From Nocardioides dokdonensis FR1436 (GTDB taxonomy: Bacteria; Actinomycetota; Actinomycetes; Propionibacteriales; Nocardioidaceae): a stretch of 64,000 nt of DNA. Numbering within the stretch: the first letter of the stretch is position 1; each line of letters starts with the position of its first letter. A model generated the notes under the pieces. That model did not search any database, was not told the DNA's origin, and saw nothing but the letters and a program-made list of their open reading frames with translations. Made by a program: the position numbers and the translations under genes. The stretch is taken from positions 2,418,001 through 2,482,000 of the forward strand of contig NZ_CP015079.1 in the NCBI RefSeq assembly GCF_001653335.1. The letters are read 5' to 3'. Below are positions 32,946-42,907 of the stretch, piece after piece.

Positions 32946-34687
32946 CAGCCCGCCCCGACGCCAGTCCCAGCGGAGCCGAGGACGCCCAGATGCTCACCGC
33001 GCTGGTCCGCCTGCGCGGCGCGCTGCAGGGCGCCACCCTCCCTCTGGACCTGCCCGGCGTCGACGAGGTGCGCGCCTCGCACGACGAGATGGTCGCGCAG
33101 CTGGAGGACTACGTCATCCCGCGCGTGATGACCATCGACGCCCCGCTGCTCGCGGTCGTCGGCGGCTCGACCGGCGCCGGCAAGTCCACCCTGGTCAACT
33201 CGCTCGTCGGGCGCCGCGTCACCGAGCCCGGGGTGCTGCGCCCCACCACCCGCTCGCCGGTGCTGGTGCACCACCCCGACGACGGCCACTGGTTCGGCCA
33301 GGACCGGCTCCTGCCCGACCTGCGCCGCGTCGAGCACACCACCAACGACCCGGACGCCCTGCAGCTGGTGGCCTCCGAGACCGTCCCCCAGGGACTGGCC
33401 ATCCTGGACGCCCCCGACGTCGACTCCGTCGAGGAGCGCAACCGCACCCTGGCCGCCCAGCTGCTGGCCGCCGCCGACCTGTGGCTCTTCGTCACCTCCG
33501 CCGCGCGGTACGCCGACCAGGTGCCGTGGGGCTTCCTCAAGCAGGCCGCCGACCGCTCGACCGCGGTCGCGGTGGTCCTCGACCGCACCGCCCCCGAGGC
33601 GGTGCAGACCGTCTCCACCCACCTGGCCCGGATGCTGGCCTCGCGCGGTCTCAAGGACTCCCCGCTCTTCGTCGTCCACGAGGGCCCGGTCGACGCCCAG
33701 GGCCTGCTGCCGGCAGCGCACGTCCAGGACGTGCGCGGCTGGCTGGACTCGCTGGCCCACGACGCCGGCGCCCGCGCCGCGGTGGTCAAGCAGACCCTCG
33801 ACGGCGCGATCCGCAGCATCACCCACCACGTGCACCCGGTCGCCGATGCCGCGGCCGTGCAGCTCGAGACGGCCGCCACCCTGCGCGACGAGGCGGAGCG
33901 GGCCTACGAGCGCGCCGCCGCCGATGCCGTCAAGGCGACCGCGGACGGCACCCTGCTGCGCGGGGAGGTGCTGGCCCGCTGGCAGGAGTTCGTCGGCACC
34001 GGTGAGCTGCTGAAGTCGCTCGAGAACCGGGTCGGCTGGCTGCGCGACCGCGTCGTGAACGCGGTCAAGGGCAAGCCGCAGCAGGCCGAGCGGGTCACCG
34101 TCGCCGTCGAGTCGGGGCTGGAGCTGCTGATCCTGGAGCACGCCGAGCAGGCCGCCGAGCGTGCCGAGGCCGCCTGGCAGCAGCACGCGGCCGGGGTGGG
34201 CCTGCTCGCGCAGGCCGGGCCCGACATCGGTCGCGCCTCGCGCGACCTGCGTCGTCGTGCCGAGCGCGCGGTGCGCGACTGGCAGGGCGACGTCCTCGAG
34301 ATGGTCAAGGCCGAGGGCGCCGACAAGCGCTCGACCGCACGCTTCCTGGCCTTCGGGGTCAACGGCCTCTCGGTGGCCCTGATGGTCGTGGTCTTCACCC
34401 ACACCGCGGGCCTGACCGGGGCCGAGGCGGGCATCGCGGGCGGATCGGCGGCCCTGGGCCAGAAGCTGCTGGAGGCGGTCTTCGGCGACCAGGCCGTGCG
34501 CGGCCTCGCCGACCGGGCCCGCACGATGCTCGAGGAGCGCATCACCGGCCTCTTCGACACCGAGCGCGCCCGCTACACGTCCCTGGTCGACGGGCTCGGC
34601 CTCGTGCCCGGCTCCGCGGAGCAGCTGCGGCAGGCGGCGCGCCGCGTCGACGACGTCCGCTTCGCGGCCGCGCCCCGGCAGGGCTGA
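32942..34687 (+). CDS. Dynamin-like/YfjP-type membrane GTPase, first of pair
   Basis: The 581-residue protein has a P-loop GGSTGAGKS (residues 74-82), a switch/G3 region LAILDAPDVDSVEERN, and a long helical C-terminal part that ends with one or two hydrophobic segments (FLAFGVNGLSVALMVVVF and GGSAALGQ) before a basic tail. Such proteins remodel or guard membranes, e.g. dynamin-like proteins; G4 is not obvious. ATG overlaps the PrsW stop, so PrsW and the GTPase are made together. A second GTPase gene follows after 74 bases. Confidence 0.85.
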   Translation: MTARPDASPSGAEDAQMLTALVRLRGALQGATLPLDLPGVDEVRASHDEMVAQLEDYVIPRVMTIDAPLLAVVGGSTGAGKSTLVNSLVGRRVTEPGVLRPTTRSPVLVHHPDDGHWFGQDRLLPDLRRVEHTTNDPDALQLVASETVPQGLAILDAPDVDSVEERNRTLAAQLLAAADLWLFVTSAARYADQVPWGFLKQAADRSTAVAVVLDRTAPEAVQTVSTHLARMLASRGLKDSPLFVVHEGPVDAQGLLPAAHVQDVRGWLDSLAHDAGARAAVVKQTLDGAIRSITHHVHPVADAAAVQLETAATLRDEAERAYERAAADAVKATADGTLLRGEVLARWQEFVGTGELLKSLENRVGWLRDRVVNAVKGKPQQAERVTVAVESGLELLILEHAEQAAERAEAAWQQHAAGVGLLAQAGPDIGRASRDLRRRAERAVRDWQGDVLEMVKAEGADKRSTARFLAFGVNGLSVALMVVVFTHTAGLTGAEAGIAGGSAALGQKLLEAVFGDQAVRGLADRARTMLEERITGLFDTERARYTSLVDGLGLVPGSAEQLRQAARRVDDVRFAAAPRQG

Positions 34688-34761
34688 GCCCTGCTCGCGA
34701 CCTGGCGCCCGGGGCACCCTAGGGTGTCCTCCAGCACTGACCGCACGCTGAGTGGGAGAAC

Positions 34762-36402
34762 ATGACGTCCTTGCTGGACGGGGCCAAGAAGCTGGTCACC
34801 CGTGGCACCGACACCGGCGCTCGCATCGAGGGGCTGGCCACCGCCGTCGACGCGGCGCGCGGACGGCTCGACGACGACCTCGTCGACGCCGCCGAGTCCG
34901 TCGTCGACCGCGCCACCAGCCGCCTGCGGCTCTCCGCGTCCCACACCGTGGTCGCGATCGCCGGCGCGACCGGCTCCGGGAAGTCCTCCACCTTCAACGC
35001 GCTGACCGGCCTGGAGCTCTCCGCCGTCGGCGTACGCCGCCCGACCACGTCGTGGGCCACGGCGTGCGTCTGGGGCAGCGACGGTGCCGGTGAGCTCCTG
35101 GACTGGCTCGGCATCCCGCCGCGGCACCAGACCACCCGCGACTCGATGCTCGACACCCGTCGGGAGTCCCAGGCGCTCGAGGGCGTCGTGCTCCTCGACC
35201 TGCCCGACCACGACTCGACCGAGGTCTCGCACCACCTCGAGGTCGACCGTCTCGTGGCGCTCGCCGACATGCTCGTGTGGGTCCTCGACCCCCAGAAGTA
35301 CGCCGACGCGGCCATCCACGACCGCTACCTCGCGCCCTTGAAGACCCACGAGGGCGTCATGGTCGTGGTGCTGAACCACATCGACACGGTGGCCCCGGAC
35401 GGCCGGGAGGCGATGGTCGCCGACGTGCGCCGCCTGCTCCAGGCCGACGGTCTCGGGCAGGTGCCGGTGATCGCCGTCAGCGCCCGGGAGGGCATCGGCA
35501 TCGACGCGCTGCGTCGCGAGATCGAGTCGCGGGTCAGCGCCAAGAAGATGACCGCCGCCCGGATCGAGGCCGACGTGCGCGCCGTGGCGGGACGCCTGCA
35601 GGAGGCCGGCGGCGACGCCGCGACCCGCGCACTGTCCGACCAGCGGGTGCGTGCGATGCAGGACGCCTTCGCGGAGGCCGCCGGGGTCCCCACCGTCGTG
35701 GAGGCCGTCGAGCGTTCCACCCGCCTGCGCGCCGGTCGGGCCACCGGGTGGCCCCTGGTCTCGTGGGCCAGCCGGCTGCGTCCCGACCCGCTGAAGAAGC
35801 TCCAGCTCGACCTCGGCTCCTCCACCCGGGCCCTGCGTGGCACGCACGCGGCCGTGCCCGAGACCACGTCGGTGCAGCGCGCCCGCGTCGACTCCGAGGT
35901 CCGGGCGCTGACCGACGAGGCGACCCGCGGGCTCGGTCGGCCCTGGGCCGACGCCGTGCGCCGGGCCTCGGTCGACCGGCTGCCCGAGGTCGGCGACCGC
36001 CTCGACGAGGCCCTGCGGGGCGTGGACCTCCAGGTCGCGCGCATCCCGGTGTGGGCCGGGATCGTCCGGGTGCTGCAGTGGGTCCTGATCGTCACCGCGC
36101 TCGTGGGTGCGGCCTGGACCGCGGCCGCCGGGCTGTCCGGCACCCTCGCCAGCACCCCGAAGGTCGGCGGCGTCGCGCTGCCCCTGGTGATGCTGCTCGG
36201 CGGGGTGGGGCTGGGCATCCTGCTGGCCCTGGTCTGCCGTGGGCTGGTGGCCGGGACGGCGGCCCGGCGCGCCGGGAGCGCCGACTCGCGGCTGCGCGCC
36301 GCGGTCGACAGCGTCGCCCACGACCTCGTCGTCAGCCCCGTGGAGGCCGAGCTCGCGGCCTACACCCGCGCTCGCGCCGGGTTGTCGAAGGCCCTGGCCT
36401 AG
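34762..36402 (+). CDS. Membrane-anchored GTPase (YfjP/Era-like), second of pair
   Basis: The 546-residue protein has P-loop GATGSGKSS (68-76), a G3 block LLDLPDHDSTEV, and LNHIDTV at the G4 position (His in place of the usual Lys of NKxD), then VIAVSAREGIGIDALR resembling G5. The C-terminal half is helical and contains two membrane helices (VLQWVLIVTALVGAAW and LPLVMLLGGVGLGILLALV). It probably works with the GTPase encoded just upstream. ATG preceded by a GTGGGAG stretch. ssb follows downstream. Confidence 0.85.
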   Translation: MTSLLDGAKKLVTRGTDTGARIEGLATAVDAARGRLDDDLVDAAESVVDRATSRLRLSASHTVVAIAGATGSGKSSTFNALTGLELSAVGVRRPTTSWATACVWGSDGAGELLDWLGIPPRHQTTRDSMLDTRRESQALEGVVLLDLPDHDSTEVSHHLEVDRLVALADMLVWVLDPQKYADAAIHDRYLAPLKTHEGVMVVVLNHIDTVAPDGREAMVADVRRLLQADGLGQVPVIAVSAREGIGIDALRREIESRVSAKKMTAARIEADVRAVAGRLQEAGGDAATRALSDQRVRAMQDAFAEAAGVPTVVEAVERSTRLRAGRATGWPLVSWASRLRPDPLKKLQLDLGSSTRALRGTHAAVPETTSVQRARVDSEVRALTDEATRGLGRPWADAVRRASVDRLPEVGDRLDEALRGVDLQVARIPVWAGIVRVLQWVLIVTALVGAAWTAAAGLSGTLASTPKVGGVALPLVMLLGGVGLGILLALVCRGLVAGTAARRAGSADSRLRAAVDSVAHDLVVSPVEAELAAYTRARAGLSKALA

Positions 36403-36579
36403 CACCTGGCACCAGGTCGCTCCGGGCCGCTCCGCGTCCACAGCGACCCGGTGACGCAGCGTCCTGCACCGCCGGCCCGTGCCGGCCCGCGGTCGCGCCG
36501 GCCCGGTCAGAGGGTGGGCTCATCCGGGGACGGCCGTCCCCGGTCGACGGCCCGGCACCCGGGCGAGAGCGGAGGACGC

Positions 36580-36990
36580 ATGCTCAACGAGACGACCGTG
36601 ACGCTGCAGGGCTGGCTGGGCAGCGACGTGACCGTGCGCGAGGCGGCCGGGAACCCGGTGGCCAGCTTCCGGGTGGCCAGCACCCCGCGCCGCTACCACC
36701 GCGGGACGGGGGAGTGGGTGGACGGGGTGACCCAGTGGTACACCGTCAACGCCTGGCGGGCCCTCGCGAGCACCTGCGCCGACTCGCTGAGGCGTGGGGA
36801 CCCGGTCGTGGTCCACGGCCGGCTGCTGCCCCGGGTCTGGGTCAACCAGGCGGGGGTGGAGGTGACCACCGTCGAGGTCGACGCCGTCCTGGTCGGCCAC
36901 GACCTGAGCCGCGGCACCACGGTCTTCACCCGGACCCCGCGCACCGCCGACCGGCCCACCGGTCCCACCACCGACCACGCCGCGGCCTGA
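36580..36990 (+). CDS. ssb: Single-stranded DNA-binding protein (second SSB type)
   Basis: The 136-residue protein has the SSB OB-fold: NETTVTLQGWLGSDV, SFRVASTPRRYHRGTGEWVDG, QWYTVNAWRALASTCADSLRRGDPVVVHGRL. It lacks a long Gly-rich tail and the acidic DDDIPF tip of housekeeping SSB, so it is probably the secondary SSB (SsbB-like) of actinobacteria. GGAGG six bases before the ATG. It is placed downstream of the GTPase pair, same strand, 177-bp gap, so co-transcription is possible but not required. Confidence 0.9.
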   Translation: MLNETTVTLQGWLGSDVTVREAAGNPVASFRVASTPRRYHRGTGEWVDGVTQWYTVNAWRALASTCADSLRRGDPVVVHGRLLPRVWVNQAGVEVTTVEVDAVLVGHDLSRGTTVFTRTPRTADRPTGPTTDHAAA

Positions 36991-37048
36991 CCGTGACGGA
37001 GGGCCCCGATCGAGCCAGGACGCCGCTCAGCAACTAGGCTCGCTGACC

Positions 37049-38731
<1,683 letters not shown>

Positions 38732-38793
38732 CCCGCGACTGGCCCGCAGCTGGGCAGCACCGGCCCGGGACGGGCCCGGGTCCACCCGGGGAG

Positions 38794-39315
38794 CTAGCGG
38801 ATCTCCCTCTCCGGGTGGGCTCCGACCAGGGCGTCCGCGACGGCGTTCATCACCCGACCCATGGCGGCGAAGTCAGCGGGGTCGACGAGGTCGACCAGGT
38901 GGTCGCGCACCCCGTTGACGTGCAGCGGCGCGAGGCGCTCGAGGGTGCTGCGGCCCTGGTCGGTGAGCCGGCACTCGATGCCGCGGCCGTCGTCGGGGGA
39001 GGTGCGGCGCTCCACCAGGCCGGCCCGCTCCATCCGGGCCACGGTGTGGGTGACCCGGCTGCGGCTGTGGGCCAGGGCGTCGGCCAGCTGGGCCATCCGC
39101 AGCGTCCCGTCCCGCTCGGAGAGCCGGACCAGGATCTCGTACTCGGTCAGAGACAGGTCGCACTCGCGGCGCAGGTCGTCGTCGAGGCGGTCCAGGAGCA
39201 GCGTCGACCCCAGCACGAGCGCCCGCCAGGCGCGCTGCTGGTCCGCGTCGAGCCACCGACCCTCGACGGGTGCGGTGGCGGGTGCCGTGGACGCGGAGCT
39301 GGGGGTGCCTGTCAC
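38794..39315 (-). CDS. MarR-family transcriptional regulator
   Basis: The 173-residue winged-helix repressor has ECDLSLTEYEILVRLSE, the recognition helix RMAQLADALAHSRSRVTHTVARME and wing RRTSPDDGRGIECRLTDQGR. Ligand unknown. GTG 39315 is preferred over upstream frames because TAGGCT (complement of 39323-39328) lies seven bases before it. It is convergent with ettA; no efflux gene is adjacent, so the target is likely elsewhere. The terminator of the upstream thiolase gene lies 80 bp upstream. Confidence 0.88.
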   Translation of the reverse strand: MTGTPSSASTAPATAPVEGRWLDADQQRAWRALVLGSTLLLDRLDDDLRRECDLSLTEYEILVRLSERDGTLRMAQLADALAHSRSRVTHTVARMERAGLVERRTSPDDGRGIECRLTDQGRSTLERLAPLHVNGVRDHLVDLVDPADFAAMGRVMNAVADALVGAHPEREIR

Positions 39316-39395
39316 GGCGCAGAGCCTAGTGCGGGCCCGCGCCGCCCTGAACACCCCCCGAGGTCCCGCCGCCCCCGACCCGCCCACAGCGCAGC

Positions 39396-39425
39396 GGACC
39401 CCCCGGCACGGGTGCCGGGGGGTCC
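39396..39425. terminator. Strong hairpin downstream of the thiolase gene
   Basis: GGACCCCCCGGCAC (39396-39409) pairs perfectly with GTGCCGGGGGGTCC (39412-39425). It lies 33-62 bases past the thiolase stop (minus strand). No U-tract. It separates the thiolase from the marR-type gene. Confidence 0.85.
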
Positions 39426-39457
39426 TGAGTGCGTGGTGCTGCGGGGAGCCGATCGGG

Positions 39458-40672
39458 TCAGAGACGCTCGAGGATCAGCGCCATGCCCTGGCCGCCACCG
39501 ACGCACATGGTGATCAGGCCGGTGCTCTTGTCGTGCCAGTCCAGGCTGTTGAGCATGGTGTTCTGCAGGCGGGCGCCGGTCATGCCGAAGGGGTGCCCGA
39601 CGGCGATGGCGCCGCCGTTGACGTTCAGGCGGTCGAGGTCGATGCCCAGGTCCTGGTAGGACGGGACGACCTGCGCGGCGAAGGCCTCGTTGATCTCGAC
39701 CAGGTCGATGTCACCGATGCTCATGCCGGCGTACTTCAGGGCGTTCTTGGTCGCCTCGACCGGGCCCAGGCCCATGATCTCGGGGGACAGCCCGCTCACA
39801 CCGGTGGAGACGATGCGCGCGAGGGGCGTGAGGCCCAGCTCGGCGGCCTTGGTGTCGCTCATGATGACGACCGCGGCGGCACCGTCGTTGAGGGCGCAGC
39901 AGTTGCCGGCGGTCACGACGCCGTCGGGGCGGAAGACCGGCTTGAGGTCCTTGAGGCCGTCGTAGGTGACGCCGGCGCGCGGGCCGTCGTCGGCGGAGAC
40001 CACGGTGCCGTCGGGCAGGGTGATCGGGGTGATCTCCCGGGCCCAGAAGCCGTCGTTGATCGCCTTCTCGGCCAGGTTCTGGCTGCGGACGGCGAACTCG
40101 TCGAGCTCCTTGCGGTCCAGGCCGCGCAGCTTGGCGACGTTCTCGGCGGTCTGGCCCATGGCGATGTAGGCGTCCGGCAGGAGGCCGTCCTCGCGGGGGT
40201 CGTGCCAGCCCTGGCCGCCCTCGGCGGTCTTGGCGGTGCGCGCCTTGGCGTCGTCGAAGAGGTGGTTGTGGGTGTCGGGCCAGTGGTCCGAGGTGCCCTT
40301 GGAGAAGCGGGACACGGTCTCGACGCCCGAGGAGATGAAGATGTCGCCCTCGCCGGCCTTGATGGCGTGGAAGGCCATCCGCGTGGTCTGCACCGAGGAC
40401 GAGCAGTAGCGGGTGATCGTCGCGCCCGGCACGTCGTCCATGCCGTTGAGCACGTTGACGACGCGGGCCATGTTGTTGCCGGACTCGCCACCGGGCAGGC
40501 CGACGCCCATGTAGTGGTCGTCGACGGAGTTCGGGTCGAGCGCGGGGATCTTGTCCAGGGCGGCCTTGATGATGGTCGCGCTCAGGTCGTCGGGGCGCAG
40601 GTCCTTGAGCGAACCCTTGTTGGCCCGCCCGATGGGCGAACGGGCGGTGGAGACGATGACTGCCTCAGGCAT
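39458..40672 (-). CDS. Acetyl-CoA C-acetyltransferase (thiolase)
   Basis: The 404-residue enzyme joins two acetyl-CoA or cleaves 3-ketoacyl-CoA. Nucleophile Cys90 lies in TRYCSSSVQTT; His of AIAVGHPFGMTGAR and the second Cys in TMCVGGGQGMALIL complete the site. MPEAVIVSTARSPIGRA is the canonical N-terminus. Length normal. It is monocistronic on the minus strand, with its own terminator; probable role in fatty acid oxidation or acetoacetyl-CoA formation. The divergent TetR gene is downstream of its start on the same strand. Confidence 0.95.
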   Translation of the reverse strand: MPEAVIVSTARSPIGRANKGSLKDLRPDDLSATIIKAALDKIPALDPNSVDDHYMGVGLPGGESGNNMARVVNVLNGMDDVPGATITRYCSSSVQTTRMAFHAIKAGEGDIFISSGVETVSRFSKGTSDHWPDTHNHLFDDAKARTAKTAEGGQGWHDPREDGLLPDAYIAMGQTAENVAKLRGLDRKELDEFAVRSQNLAEKAINDGFWAREITPITLPDGTVVSADDGPRAGVTYDGLKDLKPVFRPDGVVTAGNCCALNDGAAAVVIMSDTKAAELGLTPLARIVSTGVSGLSPEIMGLGPVEATKNALKYAGMSIGDIDLVEINEAFAAQVVPSYQDLGIDLDRLNVNGGAIAVGHPFGMTGARLQNTMLNSLDWHDKSTGLITMCVGGGQGMALILERL

Positions 40673-40718
40673 GGATGGGAACCGGCTCTCTGGTGGGGAA
40701 CGATGAGTCGGCTGCAGC

Positions 40719-41351
40719 CTAGTCCAGCCGGTGGGTGGGCGGCCTGGGGACCACCGCGTCGAGCAGCAGCCCCAGCCAGCTGGTCAGGGCCCGGTCCCGC
40801 TCGGCCTCGGGGCGGGCCAGGGCGGCCGCCAGGACGCCGTCGAGGGCGGCGACCAGCATCTCTGCCACGGACATGGCCGCGTCGGGGCCCGGGGGAGCAG
40901 CGCCCGGATCCAGGCGGCGTACGACCTGCTCCACGGTCTCGACCAGCGGGATCCGCCACTGCGCCAGGAGGTCGGCGAGCGCCGGGTCGCGCGCAGCGGC
41001 GAGCCCCAGCTCCAGCGAGACGAGGTACACCGTGCGCTCGCGCAGCCAGCGCCCGAACAGCTCGTGCACCATGGCGACGGCCTCGGCCCGGGTGGGGACG
41101 GGCTCGCCCAGCGCCCGGGCCAGGTCCTCGACGTCGGCGGTCAGCTCGGCCACCACCTCCTCGGCGAGCGCCGTGCGCAACGCGTGGCTGGTGCGCAGGT
41201 AGGCCGAGCAGGTGCCGAGGGGCAGCCCGGCCTCGCGGTCGACCGCACGGTGGGTCAGTCCCCGCAGGCCCTCCCGGGCAGCCACGGTCCGGGCGGCGCC
41301 GAGCAGCTCGGCGCGGCGTCCGCCGGCGGGGCGCGGGGGAGTGACGGACAT
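40719..41351 (-). CDS. TetR-family transcriptional regulator
   Basis: The 210-residue repressor has the N-terminal HTH RRAELLGAARTVAAREGLRGLTHRAVDREAGLPLGTCSAYLRTSHAL and a variable ligand domain. It is divergent from the 59-aa membrane protein gene, and the palindrome TTCTACA-AA-TGTAGAA (41409-41424) lies between the two starts, so it probably represses that gene and itself. ATG preceded by GGAGAG. Ligand unknown. Confidence 0.9.
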   Translation of the reverse strand: MSVTPPRPAGGRRAELLGAARTVAAREGLRGLTHRAVDREAGLPLGTCSAYLRTSHALRTALAEEVVAELTADVEDLARALGEPVPTRAEAVAMVHELFGRWLRERTVYLVSLELGLAAARDPALADLLAQWRIPLVETVEQVVRRLDPGAAPPGPDAAMSVAEMLVAALDGVLAAALARPEAERDRALTSWLGLLLDAVVPRPPTHRLD

Positions 41352-41408
41352 CGCTCTCCTGGGGCTGGGGTCCTGGACGTGGCGAGCGTACTGTCGGCAG
41401 CACCGAAG

Positions 41409-41424
41409 TTCTACAAATGTAGAA
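41409..41424. promoter_or_regulatory. TetR-type operator palindrome
   Basis: TTCTACAAATGTAGAA has perfect 7-bp arms around AA. It lies 58 bases upstream of the tetR ATG and ends two bases before the AAGGAGAG ribosome binding site region of the membrane protein gene at 41435. AT content is much higher than in the surroundings. Position and symmetry fit an autoregulated TetR site. Confidence 0.7.
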
Positions 41425-41434
41425 GGAGAGTCCC

Positions 41435-41614
41435 ATGGTCAACCTGACCACCGCCGTCCTCGTCCTGCTCGTCCTCACCGCGGTCGCCGCCGGGCTCGCC
41501 GCCCTGCTGGTCGCCGGCCTGGCGACCACCGCCGTGGCCGCCCACCGGCGCCGGCGCCGGGCCGCCGCGCTCACCATCCCCGCCTACTACCGCGGTCTCG
41601 CCCTGTCGCACTGA
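41435..41614 (+). CDS. 59-residue membrane protein
   Basis: The short protein starts MVNLTTAVLVLLVLTAV, has one long hydrophobic helix (about residues 5-34) followed by AHRRRRRAAALTIPAYYRGL, a positive-inside basic patch. AAGGAGAG lies five bases before the ATG. Under the operator palindrome and divergent to tetR, it is the probable TetR target. Such small membrane proteins can assist transporters or bind phospholipids; no function can be assigned. It is not followed by a transporter gene but by the thioesterase gene. Confidence 0.65.
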   Translation: MVNLTTAVLVLLVLTAVAAGLAALLVAGLATTAVAAHRRRRRAAALTIPAYYRGLALSH

Positions 41615-41651
41615 CGCTGCGGCGAGCGCGACGTCTGACACCATCGCGGGC

Positions 41652-42521
41652 GTGCGACATCGCTACGAGTGCCCACTGCGCTGGGCCGACCTCGACCTCC
41701 TCGGCCACGTGAACAACGTGGTCTACGTCGACTACCTGCAGGAGGCGCGGGTCGACATGCTGCGCCACCACCGTGGCGAGGCCTCCGCCGAAGGACTGGT
41801 CGAGGGCCTCGTCGTGGTGCGCCACGAGGTCTCCTACCTCGCGCCGCTGGTCTTCCGCTTCGCCCCGGTGAGCATCGAGTGCTGGGTCGTGGAGATCCGG
41901 GCCGCCAGCTTCACGATGGGCTACGAGGTCTTCGACGAGCACGAGGACGGCAGCCGCACGGTCTACCTGCGCGCCAGCACCGTGCTCACGCCGTACGTCT
42001 TCACCCACGAGCGCCCGCGCCGCGTCTCCGCCGAGGAGCGCCTGGTGCTCGAGGCGTACCTGGGCACCGAGACGCCGTCGCCCCGGCCGGCGCGCAGCGC
42101 GCCGCACCACGAGGAGCTCGGGCACTACCCGGTGCACGTGCGGTTCAGCGACGTCGACATCTACGGCCACGTCAACAACGTCGTGTACTTCGAGTACATC
42201 CAGGAGGCCCGGATCTCGCTGATGGCCCGGCTGTGGCCGGACCCGAGGGAGGCGAGCGCGGGGAGCATGGTGGTCGCCCGCACCGACGTCGACTACCGGG
42301 TGCCGATCCTGCAGCGCCAGGCGCCGTACGACGCCTGGTCCTGGGTCAGCCACGTGGGCACCACGTCGGCGGTCATCGAGACCGAGATCCTGGACGGAGA
42401 CGTGCTGCTGGCCCGGGCGCGGGTGGTGATGGTCTTCGTCGACGCCGACACCGGGCGCTCGCGCCCGCCGGCACCCGAGCACCGCGACCCGCTGGCCGCG
42501 ATGCTGCAGCGGGCCGGCTGA
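41652..42521 (+). CDS. Tandem hotdog acyl-CoA thioesterase (4HBT-4HBT fusion)
   Basis: The 289-residue protein consists of two 4-hydroxybenzoyl-CoA-thioesterase-type hotdog domains in tandem: RWADLDLLGHVNNVVYVDY (residues about 9-27) and RFSDVDIYGHVNNVVYFEY (about 165-183). Each has the catalytic Asp of the DxDxxGHVNN motif, so both sites could be active and may form an intramolecular dimer. It hydrolyses acyl-CoA, substrate unknown. GTG start with a weak CACCAT hexamer seven bases upstream. Confidence 0.88.
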   Translation: MRHRYECPLRWADLDLLGHVNNVVYVDYLQEARVDMLRHHRGEASAEGLVEGLVVVRHEVSYLAPLVFRFAPVSIECWVVEIRAASFTMGYEVFDEHEDGSRTVYLRASTVLTPYVFTHERPRRVSAEERLVLEAYLGTETPSPRPARSAPHHEELGHYPVHVRFSDVDIYGHVNNVVYFEYIQEARISLMARLWPDPREASAGSMVVARTDVDYRVPILQRQAPYDAWSWVSHVGTTSAVIETEILDGDVLLARARVVMVFVDADTGRSRPPAPEHRDPLAAMLQRAG

Positions 42522-42535
42522 GCCGTGGGCGACGC

Positions 42536-42907
42536 TCAGTCGAGCGTGTTCACCATGAACTGCGCGGCGTGGGTGACGTAGTCGTTGAACGTCTCGCGCT
42601 GCTCCGCGGTCAGCCCGCTCTCCTCCAGGGCGGCCCGGAAGTGCGTGAGCCAGTGGTCGCGCGCCTCCGGGTTGACCGCGAACGGTGCGTGCCGCATCCG
42701 CAGCCGGGGGTGACCGCGCCGGTCGGAGTAGGTCGTGGGCCCGCCCCAGTACTGCATGAGGAACAGCGCGAACCGGTCCTCGGCCGGCGCCAGGTCCTCC
42801 TCGGGGTACATCGGGCGCAGCACCTCGTCGGTGGCCACCCCCTCGTAGAAGCGGTGCACGAGAGCGCGGATCGTCGCCTCGCCGCCGATCTCGTCGTAGA
42901 AGCTCAT
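42536..42907 (-). CDS. glbO: Group II truncated haemoglobin (trHbO)
   Basis: The 123-residue globin has the proximal His in GHPRLRMRHAPFAV and WGGPTTYSDRRG, with the group II Trp at G8 (DHWLTHF). YEGVATDEVLRPMYPEEDLAPAE is typical of mycobacterial GlbO. It binds O2 and related ligands, with likely roles in peroxide or NO handling. ATG overlaps the mscS stop (42904-42907), so the two form an operon on the minus strand. Confidence 0.93.
   Translation of the reverse strand: MSFYDEIGGEATIRALVHRFYEGVATDEVLRPMYPEEDLAPAEDRFALFLMQYWGGPTTYSDRRGHPRLRMRHAPFAVNPEARDHWLTHFRAALEESGLTAEQRETFNDYVTHAAQFMVNTLD

Noticed and set aside
31824-36990. Known anti-phage dynamin (LeoA/Zorya-like) defence system
   Set aside because: There are paired GTPases, but no accompanying effector or defence-island neighbours; surroundings are housekeeping genes.
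38760-38785. Terminator between ettA and the marR-type gene
   Set aside because: GC-rich inverted sequence (CCGGCCCG/CGGGCCCGG) is imperfect and cannot be told from background base composition.
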